Shown here piece by piece: positions 25,475-34,012 of a stretch of 64,000 nt of DNA. A model generated the notes under the pieces. The model worked only from the letters and a program-made list of their open reading frames with translations. It did no database searches and was not told where the DNA came from. Position numbers and translations under genes: made by a program. Origin of the DNA: Enhydrobacter aerosaccus (GTDB lineage: Bacteria > Pseudomonadota > Alphaproteobacteria > Reyranellales > Reyranellaceae); NCBI RefSeq assembly GCF_900167455.1, contig NZ_FUWJ01000010.1, positions 158,817-222,816 of the forward strand, in the 5' to 3' direction. How positions within the stretch are numbered: position 1 is the first letter of the stretch; every line of letters begins with the position of its first letter.

Positions 25475-25873
25475 TCAATTAAGCTGTCGCGACTCGCCTG
25501 GCGTGTCGAGTGAGAATGTCGGGATCTCGATATCGAAATTCTCTCCCGACTCGCTCACCATCTGATACGTGCCGCCCATGAAGCCGGATGAAGTCGAGAG
25601 CGGCGTTCCCGACGTATACTCGAACATCTCGCCGGGACGCAGCCGTGGCGTCTTGCCGACGACGCCCGGGCCCTTGACCTCCTGGCGCCGACCGAGACCG
25701 TCCGTGATCTTCCAATGCCGGCTGCGCAACTGCACCGTTTCATCACCCCTATTTTCTATGCGGACTTGGTAGGCCCACACATATTGCGACTTCGCCGGAT
25801 CGGACTGATCCGGCAGATATTGCGGCCGCACGGTGACGCATATGGCACGGGTGGTAGCGGTGTACATCGGCAA
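25475..25873 (-). CDS. apaG: ApaG protein
   Basis: A 132-residue single-domain protein of the ApaG family, an immunoglobulin-like fold. Conserved parts are YVWAYQVRIENRGDETVQL, SRHWKITDGLGRRQEVKGPG, VVGKTPRLRPGEMFEYTSG and TPLSTSSGFMGGTYQMV. The family is linked to Co2+ resistance and Ap4A metabolism in Enterobacteria by operon context only, and its molecular activity is not settled. It lies 28 bp upstream of folE, and the CDF transporter gene is 72 bp upstream of it. Confidence 0.95.
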   Translation of the reverse strand: MPMYTATTRAICVTVRPQYLPDQSDPAKSQYVWAYQVRIENRGDETVQLRSRHWKITDGLGRRQEVKGPGVVGKTPRLRPGEMFEYTSGTPLSTSSGFMGGTYQMVSESGENFDIEIPTFSLDTPGESRQLN

Positions 25874-25945
25874 CGAAATCCCTCAACCCAGTCGAGATGG
25901 GAGTTTCCCGCCAAAAGGTCAAATGGCGCAAGCCGACGCAGCCCG

Positions 25946-26854
25946 CTACAGCCACTCCGGATCGGCGGTGAAATCGATGGTCAGCCAGCGTTCCGGCCCC
26001 TCTTCGCCGATCGCTTCGGAGATCTCGCGCCGAATGGCGTCGGCCACGCCGATGCTGGTGAAGGACCAATCCGGCGCCACCGCAATATGGATCTCGATGA
26101 ACTGCGCGCGCCCGACCTTGGCCACGTAGCTCGTGAAGGAGCGAAAGCCGTGCTTGGCCACGATGCGCTGCATGACACTGCGGACGTGCTCGTCGAGATC
26201 GGGCGGCGTGATCAGCAGGATCTCGGTCAGCGCCTGGCGCACGGTGCGGATCGGCACGAAGACGAGGCAGAGCGACAGCACCGCCAGCACGACGGGATCG
26301 ACATAGGGCAACCACGGATCGAAGCGCGAGCCTTCGGCCACCAGGGCGAGCAGGAAGGCGACCAGCAGCGCCGAGGTGATCAGCGCCGACATCAGCCAAC
26401 TCTGCGCATCGAGCTGGACGAAGTCCGACCCGATCTGTTGGTTGGCGCGGCGTTGATAGAAGTACATGCCGAAGCAGCCGATGCAGACGACCACCGAGTA
26501 GGCGATGGCCCAGTCGAAGGCGAGCTGCCGGCCGCCGGCCAGGAAACTGCCGGCGGCATTCACGAAGGCATAGAAGCACAACAGCATCAGCGTGCCGCCG
26601 TTGAAGGCCAGCACCATGGGCTCGATGTGCCAGAAGCCGTACTGGAAGCGCCGGTTCTCGGTCTCGCGCGTCACCAGGCGCGAAACGAAGAGCGCCAAGC
26701 CCGACATCGCGGCATCGATCACCGAGAAGACGCCGTCGAACACGATCGACAGCGAGCCCGAGACCAGCCCGAAGGCGAGGCCGAACAGCGCCAGCGCCAC
26801 GGTCATGGCGATGGAAATCTTCAGGATACGTTGTTCCGCGGCTGCCTCGAGCAT
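25946..26854 (-). CDS. Cation diffusion facilitator family transporter
   Basis: A 302-residue CDF protein with about six membrane segments in residues 10-215 and a C-terminal cytoplasmic domain (from about 220). The second helix carries aspartates in VFDGVFSVIDAAMSG, and NRRFQYGFWHIEPM is the conserved loop that follows. Helix 5 starts LDAQSWLMSALITS, with an aspartate but not the usual HxxxD pair, so metal preference (Zn, Fe, Mn) cannot be read with certainty. It lies 24 bp downstream of the thioesterase gene in the same direction. Confidence 0.85.
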   Translation of the reverse strand: MLEAAAEQRILKISIAMTVALALFGLAFGLVSGSLSIVFDGVFSVIDAAMSGLALFVSRLVTRETENRRFQYGFWHIEPMVLAFNGGTLMLLCFYAFVNAAGSFLAGGRQLAFDWAIAYSVVVCIGCFGMYFYQRRANQQIGSDFVQLDAQSWLMSALITSALLVAFLLALVAEGSRFDPWLPYVDPVVLAVLSLCLVFVPIRTVRQALTEILLITPPDLDEHVRSVMQRIVAKHGFRSFTSYVAKVGRAQFIEIHIAVAPDWSFTSIGVADAIRREISEAIGEEGPERWLTIDFTADPEWL

Positions 26855-26878
26855 GCCGCAGCCTAGCTCATTTCCGTG

Positions 26879-27355
26879 TCAGATCGGAAAGATCAGGCAG
26901 GTCGTCGTGCCGTGCGCCAGCAATCGTCCGGTGGAATCGGTCAGCCGTCCTTCCGCCGTGGCAATGCGGGAGCCGACATTGATGATCTTGCCCTCGGCCC
27001 GCACCTTGCCGGTGTTGGGCGTCATCGCCCGCACATAATTGATCTTGATCTCGACGGTCGTGTAGCTCGAGCCGGCCTTCAGGGTCGTATGCACGCTGAA
27101 GCCCATCACCGAGTCGAGCAGCGTGGCGGCGATGCCGCCATGGATGCTGCCGAGCGGATTGTAGTGGTCGGCGACGGGTTCGTAGCCGAACACCACGCGC
27201 CCGGCCTCGACCTCGGATATCCCGAAGCCGAGCGTGCGGGCGATCGGCGGCGCCGGCAGACGGCCTTCCATGATTCCGCGCGCCAGGGTCAAGCCATCCA
27301 TCGTGCGCGCCTGTTCGATCGGCATCACGCCGAATCCCGCCTCCGGCATATCCAT
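26879..27355 (-). CDS. PaaI-family hot-dog thioesterase
   Basis: A 158-residue hot-dog-fold acyl-CoA thioesterase. The signature is NPLGSIHGGIAATLLDSVMG, with the catalytic aspartate in LLDSVMG, then YTTVEIKINYVRAM and VGSRIATAEGRL. The substrate class (phenylacetyl-CoA or other acyl-CoAs) is not determinable. ATG 27355 has GGGAG upstream; the frame is open to 27409, but that part overlaps the operator-like palindrome. The MarR-type regulator is transcribed divergently and probably controls this gene. Confidence 0.88.
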   Translation of the reverse strand: MDMPEAGFGVMPIEQARTMDGLTLARGIMEGRLPAPPIARTLGFGISEVEAGRVVFGYEPVADHYNPLGSIHGGIAATLLDSVMGFSVHTTLKAGSSYTTVEIKINYVRAMTPNTGKVRAEGKIINVGSRIATAEGRLTDSTGRLLAHGTTTCLIFPI

Positions 27356-27376
27356 CTCGTTGCTCCCGCTATTTAG

Positions 27377-27388
27377 GTGTATATACAC
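27377..27388. promoter_or_regulatory. Palindromic operator between thioesterase and MarR genes
   Basis: GTGTATATACAC is a perfect 12-bp palindrome in the 76-bp divergent region, 22 bp upstream of the thioesterase ATG and 44 bp upstream of the marR ATG. Its size and composition fit a MarR-family binding site; it probably mediates autoregulation and control of the thioesterase-CDF genes. Confidence 0.6.
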
Positions 27389-27431
27389 TTTTGTTCTTGG
27401 CCACGGCAAGCGGCGGCGCTAGGGTGGTGCC

Positions 27432-27884
27432 ATGTCTTCGCCGGCTCCCCGCCTGTCCCCGATCGACTGCACATGCTTTCGGGTCAGGCGCGCGGCGCGG
27501 CGCATGACGGCGATCTATGGCCGCCATCTCGCGCCGACGGGCCTCAAGATCTCGCAATTCTCCGTGCTGGGCTTCATCATCGCCGAAGGGCCAGTGTCGA
27601 TCGGCCGGCTGTCCGAGCTGGCGGCCACCGACCGCACCACCCTCAGCCGCAATCTGCGACCGCTGATCGATGACGGCCTCGTCGAGCAGGTCGCTTCGGG
27701 CGACAAGCGGCGCCGGGAGCTTCTGGCCACTGCCGCGGGGCGTGCCCTGTTCAAGCGCGCGCTGCCCTTGTGGGCCGAGGCTGAGCAGGAGGTACGCGCA
27801 GCGATGGGGCCGAGCCTTGCCGGCGAACTGCGCCAGGTCCTCGATCAATCCATGGAGAGACTTGCGCCGCTGCGGTCCGCCTAG
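27432..27884 (+). CDS. MarR-family transcriptional regulator
   Basis: A 150-residue winged-helix regulator. It has RRMTAIYGRHLAPTGLKISQFSVLG leading into the recognition region SIGRLSELAATDRTTLSRNLRPLIDDGLVEQV, and the wing GDKRRRELLATAAGRALF. Two cysteines near the N-terminus (IDCTCFRV) might be redox-active. Divergent from the PaaI-type thioesterase with a palindrome between them, so a repressor of that gene is likely. The stop codon overlaps the stop of the convergent acyltransferase by 4 bp. Confidence 0.9.
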   Translation: MSSPAPRLSPIDCTCFRVRRAARRMTAIYGRHLAPTGLKISQFSVLGFIIAEGPVSIGRLSELAATDRTTLSRNLRPLIDDGLVEQVASGDKRRRELLATAAGRALFKRALPLWAEAEQEVRAAMGPSLAGELRQVLDQSMERLAPLRSA

Positions 27885-28990
27885 CCGCCGAACAGCAGCC
27901 GCAGGCGCTGACGTCCCGCCTTCTCGATGCCGTTATGCCCTAGGCTGGCGCAGAACAGCGAGGCGCCGAGCATGAAGCTCATAAGCAGGAAGGAAGCTTC
28001 GGCCGATAGCCGATCGCGATCCCGAACGCCGACGGCCTCGAGCAGATTGGTGGTGATGAATTCCACCAGGCCGTGGAAGAGATAGAGCGCATAGGAAACT
28101 TCCCCCAGCCAGACGAGCGGCGCCACATTCAGCAGGCTCGAGATGCGGCCGTTGTTGCCGACAGCGGCGAGGATCAACGCGGGGAAGAGCAGGATCACGG
28201 CCAGATCGCTGGCGCCGAAATGCAGCAGCAGAAGCAGAACGATGACCAGAGTGATCAGAACGCCGTCGCGTCCCGACACGGTCGACCACGCTCCTCGGGC
28301 AAAGGCGGCATAGAGCAACGTGCCGATCAGGAACTCGGGCACACACCGCAACAGGGCAAGCGGGCCGTCCCATTGATCGAAGTCGTCGCCGGTGACCAGA
28401 GCGAACCAGGTCAGCAGAGCGACGAGGACAAGCGCCAGCAGGATCTTCGAGCGGCAGCGCGAGCGCCAGATCCACGGCAGGGCAAAGGGAAAGCCGAGAT
28501 AGGCGACGAACTCGACGCTGATGGACCAGGCCGGATAGTTCCAGCTGAGCTGGCCGGCGTTCAGCCCCTGAAGCATGAAGAGGTTGGCCAGGAGTGCAGT
28601 GAAGGAGCGCGTGCCCTGCAGTGCAATCGCCTCGAAGGTGCCAGTGGCCGCATATTCCACCGCGCGCGATGCCAGCGCCGTGGCCAGGAACAGAGACAGG
28701 ACGAACAGATGCAGCGGATAGAGCCGCGCGATCCGCGCCATCAGGAACTTCCAATATGATCCCCGCACCGGCTCGGTGAAGGTGCGCCAGTACACATGCG
28801 TGAGCACGAAGCCGCTCAGCATGAAGAACAGGTCGACGGCGAGATAGCCCTTGTCGAGCAGATGCGTATAGCGATCGGTATGCAATCCCGGCAAATAACG
28901 CGCCGCGTAGTGATAGAGCACCACCCACAAGGCGGCGAGGCCCCTCATGGGCGTCAGGGAATGCAGTTGAGCCGAACGTCCATTGCTCAT
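27881..28990 (-). CDS. Acyltransferase family 3 (OafA-like)
   Basis: A 369-residue integral membrane acyltransferase with about ten helices. Motifs are LTPMRGLAALWVVLYHY, GYLAVDLFFMLSGFVLTHVY, KFLMARIARLYPLHLFVL and SWNYPAWSISVEFVAYLGFP. The start ATG 28990 gives MSNGRSAQLHSLTPMRG, the usual short N-terminus; the frame is open further upstream without membrane character. It probably acylates a surface glycan or lipid. Its 3' end overlaps marR by 4 bp in convergent orientation. Confidence 0.88.
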   Translation of the reverse strand: MSNGRSAQLHSLTPMRGLAALWVVLYHYAARYLPGLHTDRYTHLLDKGYLAVDLFFMLSGFVLTHVYWRTFTEPVRGSYWKFLMARIARLYPLHLFVLSLFLATALASRAVEYAATGTFEAIALQGTRSFTALLANLFMLQGLNAGQLSWNYPAWSISVEFVAYLGFPFALPWIWRSRCRSKILLALVLVALLTWFALVTGDDFDQWDGPLALLRCVPEFLIGTLLYAAFARGAWSTVSGRDGVLITLVIVLLLLLHFGASDLAVILLFPALILAAVGNNGRISSLLNVAPLVWLGEVSYALYLFHGLVEFITTNLLEAVGVRDRDRLSAEASFLLMSFMLGASLFCASLGHNGIEKAGRQRLRLLFGG

Positions 28991-29081
28991 CGCGTTGCCG
29001 GTGCTTCTGGGAGATGCACGGAAACGCATCACCCCACGCGGTGTTCCAAGGACGGCCGAGAAAGGTCGAACGATGGCAGCT

Positions 29082-29699
29082 TTAGGAAAGGCAGGCCGCG
29101 AAGAAGTCGTATTCCAGTTCCATCGCGCGACGATAATTCGCGCGAACAGGCTCGCTATCGACGGCATGCGTATCGAGCAGTCTCTCGAGCTGCGACGCCA
29201 GGGTTTCGAAACCGGGATCGGCGTATGTCTTCACCCAGTCGGCATAGAGCGGCGCCACCTCGCCGCGCGACAGCGTCTGGCCGAGAAAGGCATAGAGCCG
29301 CATGCAGGGCGTCATTGCCGCGATGGTCTCGCCCAACTCACCGGTGCGGGCGGTTTCCAGCAGGAAGTCGACATAGGCCCGCGTGGCCGTCCCGGGAACG
29401 ACGTGGGCAAGATCGACCGACCAGCGTTCGGCATAGGCGGCGTGCAGCTTGAGTTCGTCGAGTACGCCGACGATCAGCTGCGCGAAGTCGTAGAGGTCCT
29501 GCCGCGACCGGCTGTGCGCGAGGCAGAAGGCATAGGCGCGCGCGAACGCTTCGAGAAAATAGGCATCCTGCGCAACGTACCGCTTGAAACACGACACCGG
29601 CAGAGAACCGTCGCCCAATCCGCGCACGAAGGGATGCGCGAGCGTCCGCTGCGCCCCATCCAAGTTCGATTTCCAGAGCGCCTGGGCAAGCGACACCAT
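29082..29699 (-). CDS. tenA: TenA-family protein (thiaminase II / aminopyrimidine aminohydrolase)
   Basis: A 205-residue all-helical TenA protein. The conserved pieces are HPFVRGLGDGSLPVSCFKRY, the active-site region QDAYFLEAFARAYAFC, and the catalytic-cysteine segment MTPCMRLYAFLGQ; the C-terminal glutamate is in AMELEYDFF. Such proteins hydrolyse aminopyrimidine thiamine breakdown products for salvage. No other thiamine gene and no TPP riboswitch is seen nearby, so a variant (TenA_E-like) role is possible. A DUF3775 gene lies 15 bp upstream. Confidence 0.85.
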   Translation of the reverse strand: MVSLAQALWKSNLDGAQRTLAHPFVRGLGDGSLPVSCFKRYVAQDAYFLEAFARAYAFCLAHSRSRQDLYDFAQLIVGVLDELKLHAAYAERWSVDLAHVVPGTATRAYVDFLLETARTGELGETIAAMTPCMRLYAFLGQTLSRGEVAPLYADWVKTYADPGFETLASQLERLLDTHAVDSEPVRANYRRAMELEYDFFAACLS

Positions 29700-29714
29700 C
29701 GACCTCGAGGATGT

Positions 29715-30131
29715 TCAGAGATGGCCTTTCTCGAACTCCTCGCACGAACATCCGAATTCCGCCAGCCCGTCTTCGAGATGATCGGCCAGCATCGGCTTGC
29801 CGAGAAGATAGGCCGCCGTACGCTTGTTGCGGGCCCGTCGGGCCTCGCGACGCAGGTCCGGCCAATCGGAAATGTCGCCGTCGCCGCGGCCGAGCCATGT
29901 CAGCGCCACCAGATCGACCTGCTCCTCTTCGGTGAGGCCGTCGATGAAGGCGACCAGCTCATCGTAGGTGGGATCGTCGCCGTGAGCTTCCAGGACCGAG
30001 GCCATGGCGTCGTCGCTGGCGTTCGAGCCCGAGTCCGGATCCGTCTCGACATCCTGGACGTCGAACTCGCGCGCCTTGACGACGATGAAGCAAACCTTCT
30101 CCGGCGAAATCGACAATGCAGGCTCGGCCAT
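29715..30131 (-). CDS. DUF3775-family protein
   Basis: A 138-residue acidic protein matching the DUF3775 pattern: LSISPEKVCFIVVKAREFDV, an acidic stretch, then DPTYDELVAFIDGLTEEEQV and LVALTWLGRGD, and ending with HLEDGLAEFGCSCEEF. The family is common in Alphaproteobacteria and of unknown function. ATG 30131 has GAGGGAG upstream. The gene probably forms a small transcription unit with tenA. Confidence 0.75.
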   Translation of the reverse strand: MAEPALSISPEKVCFIVVKAREFDVQDVETDPDSGSNASDDAMASVLEAHGDDPTYDELVAFIDGLTEEEQVDLVALTWLGRGDGDISDWPDLRREARRARNKRTAAYLLGKPMLADHLEDGLAEFGCSCEEFEKGHL

Positions 30132-30263
30132 CACATTCTCCCTCACGAGTGATGGCACCCTACGGCGACGCCGGAAAGATCACTTGAGGCAGATCAAGAG
30201 CGCGGCAACTCCCGTGGGCGGGCCGGCGGGCGGCTCTTGGGGTGCCGCCCGTTCACCCTGCTC

Positions 30264-31478
30264 CTATCCTTCGAGCGCCTGAAGCAGATCGGCAATCAGG
30301 TCGTCGGCATCCTCGAGGCCGACGGACAGACGCACCGTGCCGTCGGTGATGCCGAGCCTCGCCCGCTCCTCGGCGCCGATGCGCATGTGCGTGGTCGTGG
30401 CCGGATGCGTCACCAGGCTCTTGGCATCGCCGAGATTGTTGGAGATGTCGACGATCTGCAGGCGGTTGAGCGTATCGAAGGCTGCGCGCTTGCCGCCCTT
30501 GAGATCGAAGGTGACGACGCCGCCGCCGCCCGACATCTGCGCCATCGCAAGCTTGTGCTTGGGATGGTCGGCGCGTGCCGGATAGAGGACGCGAGCGATG
30601 GCCGGGTGCGCGGCGAGCGCGTCGGCGACACGGGCCGCATTGGCGCAATGGCGATCGATGCGCAGGCCCAGCGTCTCCAGCCCCTTGACCAGTACCCAGG
30701 CATTGAAGGGGCTGAGCGACGGTCCGGTGTTGCGGATGATGGGCTGCAGCTTGTCGATGATGAAGTCCTTCGATCCCAGCACCGCGCCGCCCAGGGTGCG
30801 CCCCTGGCCGTCGATGTACTTGGTGGCCGAATGGACCACGACATCGGCGCCCCATTCGAGCGGGCGTTGCAGGATCGGCGTCGCGAAGGCATTGTCGAGC
30901 ACGACCTTGGCGCCGGCCTTGTGGGCGAGATCGCACACCGCCTTGATGTCGACGATGTCGAGCATGGGGTTGGAGGGCGATTCGAACAGCACGGCCTGGG
31001 TCGGCTTGCTCAGCGCCTTCTCCCAGGCATTGAGATCGCCACCGTCGACCAGCTCGCCCTGGATGCCGTATTTGGGCAGGAGATCGGCAACGATGTAGTG
31101 GCAGGAACCGAACAGCTGGCGCGCGGCGACAATGCGGTCACCGGCCTTGAGCAGCGCCAGCAGCGCGAAGAACACCGCCGACATGCCGGTCGAGGTAGCG
31201 CGACAGGCCTCGGCGCCTTCGAGCGCCGCCAGCCGGTTCTCGAACATCGTGACGGTCGGGTTGCCGAAGCGCGAATACTGGTAGTGGTCGACCTCGCCCT
31301 TGAAGGTGGCCTCGGCCTGCTCCGCGCTCGAATAGGCGTAGCCCGACGTCAGGAACAACGCTTCCGACGTCTCCTCGAAATTGGTGCGGATCTGTCCGCC
31401 GCGCACCGCGCGCGTCTGCGGCCGCCACTTGCTGGTGTCCGCCGTCCGCTTCGTCCTGTTCGGGGTCGAGCCGTCCAT
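30264..31478 (-). CDS. metZ: O-succinylhomoserine sulfhydrylase
   Basis: A 404-residue Cys/Met-metabolism PLP enzyme that makes homocysteine from O-succinylhomoserine and sulfide. Key motifs are SGYAYSSAEQAEATFKGEVD, YSRFGNPTV, the PLP lysine in VVHSATKYIDGQGR, and TTTHMRIGAEERARLGI. ATG 31478 is chosen because GAGGAG stands 7 nt ahead; an ATG at 31484 would sit on the ribosome site. Methionine control is evident from the leader: a SAM-II type riboswitch at 31571-31626 followed by an intrinsic terminator. MetZ is favoured over MetB or MetC by length and context. Confidence 0.92.
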   Translation of the reverse strand: MDGSTPNRTKRTADTSKWRPQTRAVRGGQIRTNFEETSEALFLTSGYAYSSAEQAEATFKGEVDHYQYSRFGNPTVTMFENRLAALEGAEACRATSTGMSAVFFALLALLKAGDRIVAARQLFGSCHYIVADLLPKYGIQGELVDGGDLNAWEKALSKPTQAVLFESPSNPMLDIVDIKAVCDLAHKAGAKVVLDNAFATPILQRPLEWGADVVVHSATKYIDGQGRTLGGAVLGSKDFIIDKLQPIIRNTGPSLSPFNAWVLVKGLETLGLRIDRHCANAARVADALAAHPAIARVLYPARADHPKHKLAMAQMSGGGGVVTFDLKGGKRAAFDTLNRLQIVDISNNLGDAKSLVTHPATTTHMRIGAEERARLGITDGTVRLSVGLEDADDLIADLLQALEG

Positions 31479-31527
31479 CGTCATTCTCCTCACCGCAACG
31501 GCGCCCGCCTTCAGAGGCGCGCGCAAC

Positions 31528-31564
31528 GAAAAAGCCCCCGACCGGAAAGGACGGGGGCTTTTTC
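31528..31564 (-). terminator. Intrinsic terminator in the metZ leader
   Basis: On the minus strand AAAAAGCCCCCG and CGGGGGCTTTTT form a 12-bp stem ending in U residues, lying between the riboswitch and the metZ start. The position suggests transcription attenuation when SAM is abundant. As the stem is symmetric it could also end plus-strand transcripts. Confidence 0.85.
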
Positions 31565-31570
31565 GAGCGC

Positions 31571-31626
31571 TCCGACCTTTTAGCGAGGATTAACGTGGCC
31601 GCAAGCCGGTCGGCTCAAATTCCACG
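31571..31626 (-). ncRNA. SAM-II riboswitch upstream of metZ
   Basis: On the minus strand the leader reads CGTGG, AATTTGA, then CCGACCGGCTTGCGG, closing CCACG, TTAAT and CGCTAAAAGG. This matches the compact SAM-II pseudoknot aptamer, with the CGTGG/CCACG P1 stem and the 3' strand CGCTAAAA. SAM-II elements are typical of Alphaproteobacteria ahead of metA, metZ, metC or metX. SAM binding should turn off metZ. Confidence 0.88.
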
Positions 31627-31709
31627 AGGACGCCTCTATAGGCTCGATGCCTGGCAGGCGCAAGCGCTTTTGCGGCCGCCGCCGATCCCGACGGCGGGCC
31701 GCAATGCTC

Positions 31710-33398
31710 CTAGTGCTTCTGTTTTGCCAGCGACTGCTCGCGCAACTTGCTGAGCGTGATGCGCGAGGTGAGCGCCTCCGGATCGGTCTTCACATGGATG
31801 ATGGCGGGCTTGCCCGCCGCCAGCGCGCGCTCGAAGGCCGCCTCGAAGTCGGCGGTACGTTCCACCGTCTCCCCATGACCGCCGAAGGCGCGGGCATAGG
31901 CGGCGAAATCGGGATTCTTGAGTTCGGTGCCATGCACGCGGGTCGGATACTCGCGCTCCTGATGCATGCGGATCGTGCCATACATGCCGTTGTCCACGAC
32001 GACGATCACGACATTGGCGCCGTGCTGAACCGCTGTCGCGAACTCCTGCCCGTTCATCAGGAAGCAACCGTCGCCTGCGAAGGACACGACCATGCGATCG
32101 GGCTGCGCGATCTTGGCCGCCACCGCCGCCGGCACGCCGTAGCCCATCGCGCCACTGGTCGGCGCGAGCTGGGTGCGGAAGCCGCGATACTGGAAGAAGC
32201 GGTGGACGAAGGCGGCATAGTTGCCGGCGCCATTGGTGACGATCACGTCGTCCGGCAGGCGCTTGTTCAGCCAAGCGATCACTTCCGTCATGTTGACGGC
32301 GCCGGGCTGCTCGTTGGGTTCGATGTTCTTGAGATAGGCCGCGCGTCCGGCCTCGACATGCGCCTTCCAGCGCGAACCGTCGACCGGCTTCATGGTCCTG
32401 GCGGCACGGGCGAAGTGCGCCATGCCGCTGTTGATCGGCAGCGTCGCCTCGAACACCCGGCCGAGTTCCTCGGCGCCGGCATGAACATGCACCAGCTTCT
32501 GCCTGGGCACCGGAATGTCGAACAGCGTGTATCCCGCCGTGGTCGCTTCGCCGAGCCGCGGCCCGATCGCCACGATGAGATCGCAGCCCTTGATCCGCTC
32601 GGCCAGCGGCGGGCTGGCGCCGACACCGAGATCGCCGACAAAGTTGGGATGGCGATTGTCGAGCAGATCCTGGTTGCGGAAAGCAGTCGTGACCGGAAGG
32701 TTGTTGGCCTCGATGAAGGCCCGAATGTCGGCGCAGGCCTGCGCCGTCCAGCCGCCGCCGCCGAGGATCACCATCGGCTGGCGCGCTTCCTCGAGGAGCG
32801 CACGGAGCGTCGCCATGTCCTCCGGTGACGGCGCACCGCGGGCGATCTTGTAGGGAATCGCGTCGGCGACTTCGACCTCGTCGGTCAGCATGTCTTCGGG
32901 CAAGGCCAGGACAACAGGTCCGGGCCGGCCATTGACGGCACGATGGAAGGCCTGGCTCACCAATTCCGGAATGCGACGGGCATCCTCGATCTGAGCTACC
33001 CATTTCGCCATCTGCCCGAACATGCGGCGATAATCGATTTCCTGGAACGCCTCGCGCTCGGCCTGCTCCCGCGCCACCTGCCCGACCAGCAGGATCATGG
33101 GCGTCGAATCCTGGAAGCCGGTATGCAATCCAATGCTGGCATTGGTCGCGCCCGGTCCGCGGGTGACAAAGCAGATGCCGGGCTTGCCCGTGAGCTTGCC
33201 GTAGGCTTCGGCCATGTTCGCAGCACCGCCTTCCTGCCGGCAGATCACGTACCGTATCGAATTGCGCTGCGCATAAAGCGCATCCAGCGCGGCGAGATAA
33301 CTTTCTCCGGGAACGCCGAAGATCGTTTCGGCGCCATGAATACGCAGTTGATCGATCAAGACCTGCGCGCCGCTGCGGCGGGCGTGTGTCGTCTGCAT
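31710..33398 (-). CDS. Thiamine-pyrophosphate enzyme, acetolactate-synthase-like
   Basis: A 562-residue TPP enzyme with three domains. The N-terminal PYR domain has the catalytic glutamate in YVICRQEGGAANMAEAYGK and the flexible GPGATNASIGLHTGFQDSTP. The central domain has PMVILGGGGWTAQ. The C-terminal PP domain has the TPP/Mg motif FAGDGCFLMNGQEFATAV through VVDNGMYGTI. No regulatory subunit gene lies next to it, so a catabolic or specialised carboligase or decarboxylase is as likely as biosynthetic IlvB. AAGGGAA precedes the ATG. It is divergent from the RRM protein gene across 614 bp. Confidence 0.85.
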   Translation of the reverse strand: MQTTHARRSGAQVLIDQLRIHGAETIFGVPGESYLAALDALYAQRNSIRYVICRQEGGAANMAEAYGKLTGKPGICFVTRGPGATNASIGLHTGFQDSTPMILLVGQVAREQAEREAFQEIDYRRMFGQMAKWVAQIEDARRIPELVSQAFHRAVNGRPGPVVLALPEDMLTDEVEVADAIPYKIARGAPSPEDMATLRALLEEARQPMVILGGGGWTAQACADIRAFIEANNLPVTTAFRNQDLLDNRHPNFVGDLGVGASPPLAERIKGCDLIVAIGPRLGEATTAGYTLFDIPVPRQKLVHVHAGAEELGRVFEATLPINSGMAHFARAARTMKPVDGSRWKAHVEAGRAAYLKNIEPNEQPGAVNMTEVIAWLNKRLPDDVIVTNGAGNYAAFVHRFFQYRGFRTQLAPTSGAMGYGVPAAVAAKIAQPDRMVVSFAGDGCFLMNGQEFATAVQHGANVVIVVVDNGMYGTIRMHQEREYPTRVHGTELKNPDFAAYARAFGGHGETVERTADFEAAFERALAAGKPAIIHVKTDPEALTSRITLSKLREQSLAKQKH

Positions 33399-34012
33399 GT
33401 TATTCCCTTAGTTCGTAGGTGAGAGCGACCTTGGCACCAATATCTTGTTGGTCGTCATCGTCAATAATCTCGGCGCTTCTGCAAAAAGATCCGCCATTGC
33501 CGTGTCGCCATCGTGATCGACGCCACGTCGGATCGGCAATCTCCTTAATCCTTCTTGGCCCGAATATGTACGATTTCGTTCATCGTGCGATGCAGAGCGG
33601 ACGGAAACACTCGGCAGCCGGAAGCTTTGTCACCGTCGACATGAACGCATTCACGGCGACGGCCGGCCGACGACTGCAGAAGCGAATCGTGCGATCGCGA
33701 GCGGGCGATTCTCTCTTCCTCGATGTCCTCTCCATCCCACAATTTTCCGTGGTGATTATGTGACTTGCAGACATGCAGATCGACCCTTGTAGACTCGGGC
33801 GCAGAATCAGCGCATAAGTGCGGCATAGCGACACTGGCCGAGGAGTATCTTCGAGGAGTCCTCGGCAAAGACGCAAGAGCGCGATCTTGGTCAACGTCTT
33901 CCCGTGAGCTTCTTGGTCTTCAATCGTCAAAGGTCTACGTATCGCTCGGACGTCACGTCCAGCAAGCGCGTGCCGGATTCCGCTCTCTCCTTCCTCCAGC
34001 CCAGAGCCTTGA
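33399..34012. other. 614-bp region without a convincing gene
   Basis: Several short frames exist on both strands, but none has protein-like composition, a ribosome site or a known motif. The region must hold the divergent promoters of the TPP enzyme and of the RNA-binding protein gene. The latter starts at ATG 34013 without a clear ribosome-binding site, so a long structured 5' leader is possible. Confidence 0.6.

Noticed and set aside
29700..29714. Possible TPP riboswitch before tenA
   Set aside because: Only 15 bp separate tenA from the upstream gene, so there is no room for a THI element.
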